From contig JAEXTI010000101.1 of NCBI GenBank assembly GCA_023406965.1, forward strand, positions 1 to 11,141: a stretch of 11,141 bases of DNA, given 5' to 3'. Made by a program: the position numbers and the translations under genes. Below, piece by piece: positions 1-6,251 of the stretch; the stretch's first letter is position 1, and each line of letters begins with the position of its first letter. The DNA comes from Chloroflexota bacterium. GTDB lineage: Bacteria > Chloroflexota > Anaerolineae > Anaerolineales > Anaerolineaceae. The notes beneath the pieces were generated by a model that saw only the letters and a program-made list of their open reading frames with translations, did no database searches and was not told the DNA's origin.

Positions 1-599
1 TACTTGCTGCGCCACTGCTCGATTTGCGCCACCGTCACCGGCTCCAGGTTCTCGGAATGGCCCCACATATCCTGATAGCAGCGGTTGCAAGCATCGGCGA
101 AGGCTTGCGTGTCATTGAGTTCTGCCACGCTGCGCAAGGTGAAGCCTTCCGGCAATTCCGGCTCGGGGAGGGTCAGATCGGCGGGGGCATTGAAAAAGCG
201 CGACTCGCCCGCCGGAAGGAATCCGCAGGCCGCTGCAAAACCGCGCGCCGCCTCATCCGCCACGCCAAAATCAGCCACTGCCTGTTGCGCCCCTCTCTGC
301 CGGGCTTCGTCAATCACCTGCTCCAGCAAGGCCCGGCCCACGCCCCGGCGGCGAAAGTCGGGATGCACGCTGGCATTTACATAAATCCGCTTTCCCGTAG
401 AGGGATACAACATGCTCATCCCCACCAGGCGGCCCTCTCCTTCGGCGACAAAGCGGTCGCGGTCCAAGTCGTGGCCGGGCCAGGCCATCAGCGAGCGGGC
501 CTGGTCGACCGAATACAACGTGCCCTGAACGGCACTAATCAGTTCTGCCAGAACGGGCAGATCACGCGCAGATTGGCAACGGCGAATGGTAAATGGCAC
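1..599 (-). CDS. Tandem-GNAT N-acetyltransferase, 3' end cut by the window edge
   Basis: About 199 codons are visible; the C-terminus lies beyond position 1. Residues 1 to about 145 form a GNAT fold. The acetyl-CoA pyrophosphate loop RRRGVGRALL (residues 83-92) follows the strand RIYVNASVHP. From about residue 155 a second GNAT-like repeat begins (EGFTLRSVAELND, then CYQDMWGHSE), resembling the second half of two-domain GNAT proteins such as the MshD-like family. These transfer an acetyl group from acetyl-CoA to an amine; the substrate here cannot be read. The start is GTG at 599: an in-frame TGA lies two codons upstream, and AAAGGA sits about 6 nt before the GTG. It follows the VOC gene by 3 bp and is probably cotranscribed. 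It is called as a GNAT with high confidence; substrate and pathway are unknown. Confidence 0.85.
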   Translation of the reverse strand, partial: MPFTIRRCQSARDLPVLAELISAVQGTLYSVDQARSLMAWPGHDLDRDRFVAEGEGRLVGMSMLYPSTGKRIYVNASVHPDFRRRGVGRALLEQVIDEARQRGAQQAVADFGVADEAARGFAAACGFLPAGESRFFNAPADLTLPEPELPEGFTLRSVAELNDTQAFADACNRCYQDMWGHSENLEPVTVAQIEQWRSK

Positions 600-602
600 A
601 GG

Positions 603-1076
603 TCATCCTTTCAAAACCGCCTCCACAAATTCCAGAGGCATCCCAGTTTTCTGTTGAATCTGTTGTGCTGTGAACCCCTGGCTGTTCATGCGCACAAACA
701 CGGCTTCCATCTGCTCACCGATTTCGATCACGTGCCGGTCGGGATCATAGAAGCGCATGACGCGCTGGCCCCAGGGCTGCTCGACGATCTCGTGAACAAA
801 AGCCACATCCTCTTGTTTCAGGCGTTGGAAAAAGGCTTCGATCTCGTCGGTCTCAAAGTACAGCTCGCCGTAATGCGCGCCAAAGACGATTGGGAAGCGC
901 TCCGGCCCGCCCATGAGGCCCTGGAAATGATCTTTGAGGTGAATGGCCAGACCGCCTTGAAAGCCTACATTCACGCCCAGATCGATCTCGAGTTTCATGC
1001 CCAGCAGATCCTCGTAAAAACGCCGTGAGCGCTGGATATCCTCTACAACAAGTAATGTGGTCATGTATTTGATCAT
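603..1076 (-). CDS. VOC-superfamily (glyoxalase/bleomycin-resistance-like) protein
   Basis: A 157-aa protein with two beta-alpha-beta-beta-beta modules. The first opens with TTLLVVEDIQRSRRFYEDLLG (residues 6-26, given here without the final G split: TTLLVVEDIQ, RSRRFYEDLL). The second ends with QPWGQRVMRFYDPDRHVIEI (residues 100-119), typical of VOC metal-dependent or ligand-binding proteins; H115 and E118 are candidate metal ligands. The last 30 residues (GFTAQQIQQKTGMPLEFVEA) form a small helical, HTH-like tail that I recall from related VOC proteins. A longer frame starts at 1118, but I chose the ATG at 1076 because GGGAGG lies 6 nt upstream and the promoter at 1122-1149 would place the transcript start near 1115. 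Substrate is unknown; possibilities include isomerase, dioxygenase or drug-binding activity. Confidence 0.87.
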   Translation of the reverse strand: MIKYMTTLLVVEDIQRSRRFYEDLLGMKLEIDLGVNVGFQGGLAIHLKDHFQGLMGGPERFPIVFGAHYGELYFETDEIEAFFQRLKQEDVAFVHEIVEQPWGQRVMRFYDPDRHVIEIGEQMEAVFVRMNSQGFTAQQIQQKTGMPLEFVEAVLKG

Positions 1077-1121
1077 ATCATCCCTCCCAGTGAAAATTAT
1101 GTAGAATCGTTGACTCAAAGA

Positions 1122-1149
1122 ATTTTAGTACAAATTTTCTATTTGTCAA
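1122..1149 (-). promoter_or_regulatory. Sigma70-type promoter for the VOC-GNAT pair
   Basis: Read on the minus strand, a perfect -35 TTGACA (1144-1149) is followed after 16 bp by TAAAAT (1122-1127). The predicted transcript start is about 40 nt before the ATG at 1076. The surrounding sequence is AT-rich compared with the genes. Confidence 0.65.
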
Positions 1150-1218
1150 CGGTAACTACTCAACCAGAGGCGAAAATGGCCAGCGCTTCACCGTGAATCG
1201 GAAAGTTTTTCTCCATTT

Positions 1219-1749
1219 TTACGGGATTAGGCGGTACGATGGAAAAACCTTGGCTGCCCGGTGAAGGCTTTCGGGATGATCTAGACTGACGGGCTCACCC
1301 GCCCAACGTGAAAACATTGCCGCGCTGCGCGGATTGATGCGCAGGGACTCAGACAACCAATCCACCACCTGGGCGTCAGTCAGCGGCTCGGCCCGAGCAG
1401 CGAATTTTTTTCGCCCAATCTGCACCTGGACGTTGGGATTGGCTTGTACGTTGCGGCGCCAATCCGTGGTCCCACCCCACCCCGCGGTGATGATGGCGTA
1501 GCCGGTGCCCTTTTCACGGCGATATTCCAGCGGGGTATGGCGCAGCTTTCCACTTTTACGTCCTGTAGTGGTCAGCAGAAGGATGAAATCGTTGAACAGC
1601 GGCAAACCGATTGCATAAAAGAAGATGGGGATTTTGAAGAGAAATTTGAACAAGGGCCCCGGATGATTGGCAGGGACCAGGCGGGTCATGAGCACATTTT
1701 CGATCTTTACAGCCAGACGGACAGCCAGGGATTCATCTTGAAGAGGCAT
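1219..1749 (-). CDS. Nitroreductase-family deazaflavin (F420)-dependent oxidoreductase
   Basis: A 176-aa protein of the Ddn/split beta-barrel family, which uses deazaflavin F420 to reduce quinones or other acceptors. Diagnostic motifs are TTTGRKSGKLRHTPLEY at residues 60-76 (cofactor phosphate and ring region), ITAGWGG at about 87-93 and WRRNVQANPNVQVQIG at 97-112. The N-terminal ~55 residues include a hydrophobic stretch (KFLFKIPIFFYAIGLPLF) that could hold the protein at the membrane, as proposed for mycobacterial Ddn. The start ATG at 1749 has AGGA 8 nt upstream. There is no clear intrinsic terminator after the stop. Some family members bind FMN or heme instead, so F420 use is inferred; no F420 biosynthesis gene is visible here. 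Confidence 0.85.
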   Translation of the reverse strand: MPLQDESLAVRLAVKIENVLMTRLVPANHPGPLFKFLFKIPIFFYAIGLPLFNDFILLLTTTGRKSGKLRHTPLEYRREKGTGYAIITAGWGGTTDWRRNVQANPNVQVQIGRKKFAARAEPLTDAQVVDWLSESLRINPRSAAMFSRWAGEPVSLDHPESLHRAAKVFPSYRLIP

Positions 1750-1814
1750 TGCGCACTTCCTATGAACAGATGCGGCGATACCTTTGGTTCGCGCAGAGAC
1801 ACATCAGTACATAT

Positions 1815-1823
1815 ACTCTAGCA
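1815..1823 (-). promoter_or_regulatory. Probable extended -10 promoter for the nitroreductase-family gene
   Basis: On the minus strand the element TGCTAGAGT matches the extended -10 form TGnTAnnnT. No good -35 is present (GGCTGA lies 17 bp upstream). It sits about 66 bp before the ATG at 1749. The call is tentative. Confidence 0.35.
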
Positions 1824-1892
1824 CAAATCGCAACTTCTCAGCCAGAGGCGGAAGAGGTCTTTTTCAACCTATTTGAATATCATCCTATAACA

Positions 1893-1931
1893 AAAAGACG
1901 TGGCAGGTTTTCAAAACCTGTCACGTCTTTT
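1893..1931 (-). terminator. Long hairpin terminator behind the P-type ATPase gene
   Basis: Two 19-nt arms (1893-1911 and 1913-1931) are complementary apart from one G-T pair, around a central C at 1912. On the minus strand the GC-rich part of the stem ends in TTTTT, the form of a Rho-independent terminator, 19 bp past the ATPase stop codon. The stem is longer than a terminator needs, so it may also be a copy of a dispersed palindromic repeat; that needs a genome search. Confidence 0.75.
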
Positions 1932-1949
1932 AGCTCCAACAGCAGAAGT

Positions 1950-4769
1950 CTAGGCCTTGTTTGGCTTGGGCGCGAAGAAGAACTTGGTTGCCTCAGCCGT
2001 GATGGAGGGGATGAGCAGCAGAGGGAGGATCTCAGCCCATTGCGCCCAACCCAGCGCCTCGGTGCTAAACACATTCTGCAAGAAAGGCACGTACACGACA
2101 ACCAGGATCATGACCAGAGAAACCAACACCGCCCAATTCATCCACTTGTTCTTGAACATGCCAATCTTGAGCAAAGGGAAGTATTCGGAACGAGCCGTGA
2201 AAGCGCGCAGCAGTTCCGATACGCTCAAAGTCACAAAGGCCATGGTGCTGGCATACAGGTGATGTACCGGATCTCGCGAACCGATCCAGTACGCCGCCAG
2301 GGTCACCGCCGTAATCGCTACGGTCTGGAAAACGATACCGATCTGCATGTAACGATTGATGATCGGTTCTTTGGGCGGACGCGGAGCCTGCTGCATAATA
2401 TCCGGGTCGCCTTTCTCGGTGCCCAGGGCCAGAGCAGGGGCGCCATCGGTCACCAGGTTGAGCCACAGCAATTGCAGCGCCGTCAGCGGCGAACCACCCA
2501 TGAACAGGGTGGCCAGGAAAATGATACCGATCTCGGCTAGATTGCAAGACAGCAAATAGTAGACGAACTTGCGAATGTTGCTATAAATGATGCGGCCTTG
2601 CTCGATGGCAGAGACGATGCTGGCGTAGTTATCATCGGTCAGCACCATGTCGGCGGTCTCTTTGGCCACATCCGTGCCGGTAATACCCATCGCCACGCCG
2701 ATATCGGAGCGCTTGATGGCCGGCGCATCGTTGACCCCGTCACCCGTCATAGCCACCACTTCGTTGTTGGCACGCAGCGCGTCCACAATGCGCATCTTGT
2801 GCTCGGGCGAGACACGCGCAAACACATCCGTGCGCTGCACTTCGCGCGCCAGCGTGGCGTCATCCATCTCGTTCAATTGTGCCCCGGTCAAAACATGGTG
2901 CCCACGCTGCAACAGCGAGATACTTTGGGCAATGGCCTGGGCGGTGTTGGGATAATCGCCGGTGATCATCACCGTGCGGATGCCCGCGCTGCGAGCCGTT
3001 TCAATGGCCGGAGCCACCTCGGGGCGGGCCGGGTCGATCATGCCCACCATACCTGCGAAGATGAGGTCTTTCTCCATATCCTCGCTGCGAATTTCCTCCG
3101 GCATGGCCGGGATGAGTCGGAAAGCGAGCCCCAAGACGCGCAAAGCATCACGGGTCATGTCATCATTGGCTGCCAATATGCGAGCGCGGGCAGCATCGTC
3201 CAGTGGGTGGCTGCCGCTGTCGTCCATTAATTGGTAGTGGGAGCACAGGTTGAGCACCACGTCCGGAGCGCCCTTCACGGCAACGGCATACCACTCGCGC
3301 TTCGAGCCATTGTAAATCGGCGAGATATCTTCGGGACGAACATCATGGATATGGTGCACCGTTACCATGCGCTTACGTGTCGAGTCGAATGGAATTTCCT
3401 GCTCGCGCGGGTACACCTGGCCCAAATCCTGCTGCACCACCCCGGCCTTGGCCGCGGCCACAATGATCGAACCTTCGGTCGGGTCGCCGATGATGCGATA
3501 GTTGCCATCTTCCATCTTCTCCAACTCGGCATCATTGTTCAACACACCCACCCACAGTGCCGTGGACGCGCCGGGGTAATCCTGCAAATCCACGCTCTTG
3601 CCATCCACGCGGAACTCGCCGTTGGGACTGTAACCGCCGCCGGTGATCTCGAACACCTTACCATCGGCCCACAGGCGGGTGACGGTCATGGCGTTTTGGG
3701 TGAGGGTGCCGGTCTTATCTGAGCAGATGACTGTGGCGGAGCCCAGCGTCTCCACCGAAGCCAGCCGGCGGATGAGCGCGTGGCGGCGAACCATTTCACG
3801 CATGCCCAGCGCCAGGCTGATGGTGACGATGGCGGGCAAGCCTTCGGGCACCGCCGCGATAGCCAGGCTGACGGCAATCATGAAGAACTCGACCAGCTTT
3901 TCTACCGAAAACAGCCCGTCCATGACCGAACGCAGGATGTTGATCAGGAATACCAGCCCGCAGATCGCCAGCGCTCCAATACCCAGTAGCTTGCTCAACT
4001 GGTCCAGGCGCTTCTGCAAGGGGGTCTCTTCCTCGTCCACGTTTTGCAACATGTCGGCGATCATGCCCAACTGCGTACGCATGCCCGTGCTGACCACCAC
4101 ACCACGCCCGCGCCCGTATGAAACCACCGTGCCCATGAAGGCCGTGTTCTTCCGGTCGCCCAGGGGAGCTTCTTTATCCAGGGTGAGGGTGGCGGATTTT
4201 TGCACGGGCACCGACTCGCCGGTGAGAGCGGCTTCTTCCACGCGCAGATTGACCGCCTCCAACAAGCGCACATCTGCCGGGATGAAGTTGCCCGCTTCCA
4301 GGAAGACCACGTCTCCGGGCACCAACTGCGGAGCCGGAATCGCGACCCGGTGCCCGTCGCGCAGAGTCTGCGCTTCGGGGGCTGCCATCTTCTTCAGCGC
4401 TGCCAGGGCCTCCTCGGCCCGGCTCTCTTGCACCACACCCAGGATGGCGTTGAGCACCACGATGGCCAAAATGGCGCCCGCTTCCACCCATTCGCCCAGA
4501 ATGGCCGAGATCACCGCAGCCACGATGAGCAGGATAACAATGAAGCTCTTTAATTGCGAAAGCACAAGTTGGAAGAAGGTGGGGCGGGGTTTTTCCGCCA
4601 ACTGGTTGGGACCATATTCCGCCAGGCGTCGGGCAGCTTCTTCGCTGGTCAGACCGGCTTGCACCTGGGTGCCCAGTTGGGACACCACATCTTCGGCAGA
4701 CATGGCATGCCAGGTGATGGATAGATCGGCTTTGTTCGTCCCACCGGCAGGTATAGAGGATTGCGTCAT
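1950..4769 (-). CDS. P2A-type cation-transporting ATPase (SERCA/PMCA-like, probably Ca2+ export)
   Basis: A full-length 939-aa P-type ATPase. In order: cation_ATPase_N domain (about residues 18-85), M1-M2, A-domain with TGES at 183-186, M3-M4 with PEGLP at 308-312, phosphorylation motif DKTGTLT from Asp351, nucleotide-binding KGAP at 499-502, hinge TGDGVNDAP from about 675, then M5-M10. Ca2+-site residues of SERCA are kept: Glu309 in M4, N and E of SCNLAE in M5, N, T and D of NLVTDG in M6, and the M8 glutamate in SVSELLRAF. This suggests two Ca2+ sites, although Mn2+ or other divalent ions are possible. It would use ATP to drive the ion out of the cytoplasm. Start: ATG 4769 with AGGA 7 nt upstream. 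It lies 111 bp behind the glycerate kinase stop with a palindrome in the gap, so it may be in that operon or separately controlled. Confidence 0.95.
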   Translation of the reverse strand: MTQSSIPAGGTNKADLSITWHAMSAEDVVSQLGTQVQAGLTSEEAARRLAEYGPNQLAEKPRPTFFQLVLSQLKSFIVILLIVAAVISAILGEWVEAGAILAIVVLNAILGVVQESRAEEALAALKKMAAPEAQTLRDGHRVAIPAPQLVPGDVVFLEAGNFIPADVRLLEAVNLRVEEAALTGESVPVQKSATLTLDKEAPLGDRKNTAFMGTVVSYGRGRGVVVSTGMRTQLGMIADMLQNVDEEETPLQKRLDQLSKLLGIGALAICGLVFLINILRSVMDGLFSVEKLVEFFMIAVSLAIAAVPEGLPAIVTISLALGMREMVRRHALIRRLASVETLGSATVICSDKTGTLTQNAMTVTRLWADGKVFEITGGGYSPNGEFRVDGKSVDLQDYPGASTALWVGVLNNDAELEKMEDGNYRIIGDPTEGSIIVAAAKAGVVQQDLGQVYPREQEIPFDSTRKRMVTVHHIHDVRPEDISPIYNGSKREWYAVAVKGAPDVVLNLCSHYQLMDDSGSHPLDDAARARILAANDDMTRDALRVLGLAFRLIPAMPEEIRSEDMEKDLIFAGMVGMIDPARPEVAPAIETARSAGIRTVMITGDYPNTAQAIAQSISLLQRGHHVLTGAQLNEMDDATLAREVQRTDVFARVSPEHKMRIVDALRANNEVVAMTGDGVNDAPAIKRSDIGVAMGITGTDVAKETADMVLTDDNYASIVSAIEQGRIIYSNIRKFVYYLLSCNLAEIGIIFLATLFMGGSPLTALQLLWLNLVTDGAPALALGTEKGDPDIMQQAPRPPKEPIINRYMQIGIVFQTVAITAVTLAAYWIGSRDPVHHLYASTMAFVTLSVSELLRAFTARSEYFPLLKIGMFKNKWMNWAVLVSLVMILVVVYVPFLQNVFSTEALGWAQWAEILPLLLIPSITAEATKFFFAPKPNKA

Positions 4770-4802
4770 AATTGAGTCCTGGGGAAAGGGTTTATAAGCC
4801 TC

Positions 4803-4836
4803 AGACCCTAAGGGTCTCAGAAGACCCTTAGGGTCT
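4803..4836. repeat. Nested palindrome (inverted repeat of palindromes) upstream of the ATPase gene
   Basis: Arms 4803-4817 and 4822-4836 are perfect 15-nt reverse complements around a 4-nt loop (CAGA). Each arm is itself a 7+1+7 palindrome (AGACCCT-A-AGGGTCT). A related CTTAGGGT occurs at 4860-4867, and CTATCC/GGATAG (4835-4840, 4851-4856) can form a second small stem. No U tract follows on either strand, so it is not a standard terminator. It ends 33 bp before the ATPase ATG, probably within that gene's leader. It may be a dispersed repeat, an operator, or a transcript-stabilising hairpin. Confidence 0.7.
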
Positions 4837-4880
4837 ATCCCAAAATTACTGGATAGGCTCTTAGGGTTTTATTATAATCC

Positions 4881-6251
4881 TCACAACCCAAACAGGAATG
4901 TCAAATCATTCACATTGGTCAGGGTGGGGCCGGGCAAGAGCAGATCGCCCAGCGGGGCGAAGAAATGATAGGCGTCGTTGCGAGCCAAAAAATCCTCTGG
5001 GATCAATCCTGCAGCCCGGGCGCGGGCCAGCGTTTCGCCGGTCACCACCGCCCCGGCTGCATCGGTAGGCCCGTCGCCGCCGTCGGTGGCCAGCGCCGCC
5101 AGAATAACGCCCGGCAGCCCATCTAACTCGCCAACCGCGCCCAGGGCCAGCTCCTGATTGCGCCCGCCCAACCCATCACCTCGGAGGGTCACCGTAGTCT
5201 CACCACCCGCCACCAGGCAGAACGGCCTGCCCAACGGCTGCCCGGTGCGCGCGGCCTGGCGGGCAACCGTGCCCAGCATGCGCCCGGCCTGGCGCGCCTC
5301 GCCTTGCAAGAAGGTGGTCAGCAGCAGCGTCTGCCAACCCTCGGCAACGGCCTGGGCCAACCCGGCCTGCGCCGCCTGGTAATTGCTGCATACGATGAAA
5401 TTCTGCACTCGCGCAAAGAGCGCATCACCCGGTTTGGGTGTTTCAGGCAGTGCCCCGCTCAAACCCTGCTCCAGGCGCGCGCGGATGGCAGGCGGAATCT
5501 GGTCGAGAATACTGTAGCGCCGGAAAATATCCCAGGCGCCGGCAAAGGTGCTTGTGTCCGGCACAGTAGGCCCCGAGGCGATCACATCCAGCGGGTCGCC
5601 GACCACATCCGAGAGGATCAAGGCCGTCACCTGGGCCGGGGCCGCCATGCGTGCCAGCCCGCCGCCCTTGACGGTATCGACATGTTTGCGCAGGGCGTTG
5701 ACCTCATGAATGCCCGCCCCGCAAGCCAGCAGCGCCGCGGTCAGCCCCTGCAAATCCGCCAGACTCACCCCCGCCGCCGGGGCTGTGAGCAGGGCCGAGC
5801 CTCCGCCCGAGAGCAGGCACAGCACCCAATCGCGCGGGCCGGCGCATTCGAGCACAGAGATCAACCGCCGGGTGGCCAACACACCGCGCTCATCGGGCAG
5901 CGGGTGTCCAGCCTCAAACAGGTCGATCCCTGGCAGCGGCTCGCCTTCCCCGGCATAGCCCTCTTTGACAATGACCACTCCACCCGAAATGCGCTCGCCG
6001 AGCACATCTACGGCAGCCCGCGCCATGGGCAACCCGGCTTTGCCCGCGCCCACCAGCCAGACCCGCTCAAAGGCAGTCAAATCGTAGGCGCGCTCGCCCA
6101 CCCAAACGCAGTCGCTTTCCCTGCGCAGATGGCGGCGCACGGCTTGTTCTGGGTCAACTGCCCGAATCGCCGCCGCCATCACGCGCGCCACCGCCGCGCC
6201 GCTGGGGTGTGCGCGCAGCGAGGTGGTTAAGAAGCGCTCAGAAGAAAGCAT
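4881..6251 (-). CDS. Glycerate 2-kinase, GckA/TtuD (DUF4147-MOFRL) family
   Basis: A 456-aa protein phosphorylating D-glycerate with ATP, normally giving 2-phosphoglycerate, in the cytoplasm. The N-terminal DUF4147 domain (about 1-245) carries VGAGKA (67-72), EAGHPLPDE (about 113-121), LSGGGSALL (147-155) and NALRKHVDTVKGGGLA (185-200), then SDVVGDPLDVIASGPTVPD. The C-terminal MOFRL domain has GGETTVT, GGRNQELAL and ATDGGDGPTDAAGAVV. Length is normal for the family. The frame stays open to 6326, but the ATG at 6251 overlaps the stop of the upstream gene as TAATG, which argues for translational coupling; the extra 25 residues would lie inside glgC and are unlike the family. It shares the transcript of the pyrophosphorylase gene. 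The exact product (2-PG rather than 3-PG) comes from family knowledge. Confidence 0.92.
   Translation of the reverse strand: MLSSERFLTTSLRAHPSGAAVARVMAAAIRAVDPEQAVRRHLRRESDCVWVGERAYDLTAFERVWLVGAGKAGLPMARAAVDVLGERISGGVVIVKEGYAGEGEPLPGIDLFEAGHPLPDERGVLATRRLISVLECAGPRDWVLCLLSGGGSALLTAPAAGVSLADLQGLTAALLACGAGIHEVNALRKHVDTVKGGGLARMAAPAQVTALILSDVVGDPLDVIASGPTVPDTSTFAGAWDIFRRYSILDQIPPAIRARLEQGLSGALPETPKPGDALFARVQNFIVCSNYQAAQAGLAQAVAEGWQTLLLTTFLQGEARQAGRMLGTVARQAARTGQPLGRPFCLVAGGETTVTLRGDGLGGRNQELALGAVGELDGLPGVILAALATDGGDGPTDAAGAVVTGETLARARAAGLIPEDFLARNDAYHFFAPLGDLLLPGPTLTNVNDLTFLFGL

Noticed and set aside
24..1028. Long plus-strand open frame of 334 codons
   Set aside because: It runs antisense across two well-supported minus-strand genes (GNAT and VOC) and has no recognisable domain; an artefact of GC-rich codon use.
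1187..1197. Small palindrome TTCACCGTGAA between the VOC and nitroreductase-family genes
   Set aside because: Arms of 5 bp are expected by chance; no U tract and no repeat nearby.
3643..4797. 384-codon plus-strand open frame
   Set aside because: Fully antisense to the P-type ATPase; Ser/Arg/Thr-rich low-complexity translation with no family motifs.
4871..4904. TTGACA (4899-4904) and TATAAT (4871-4876) on the minus strand as an ATPase promoter
   Set aside because: Both boxes are perfect but the spacer is 22 bp, too long for a sigma70 promoter, and the -35 lies inside the glycerate kinase coding sequence. A -10 used with an activator is not excluded.
5304..6230. 308-codon plus-strand open frame
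   Set aside because: Antisense to the glycerate kinase; Arg/Gln/His-rich and without motifs.
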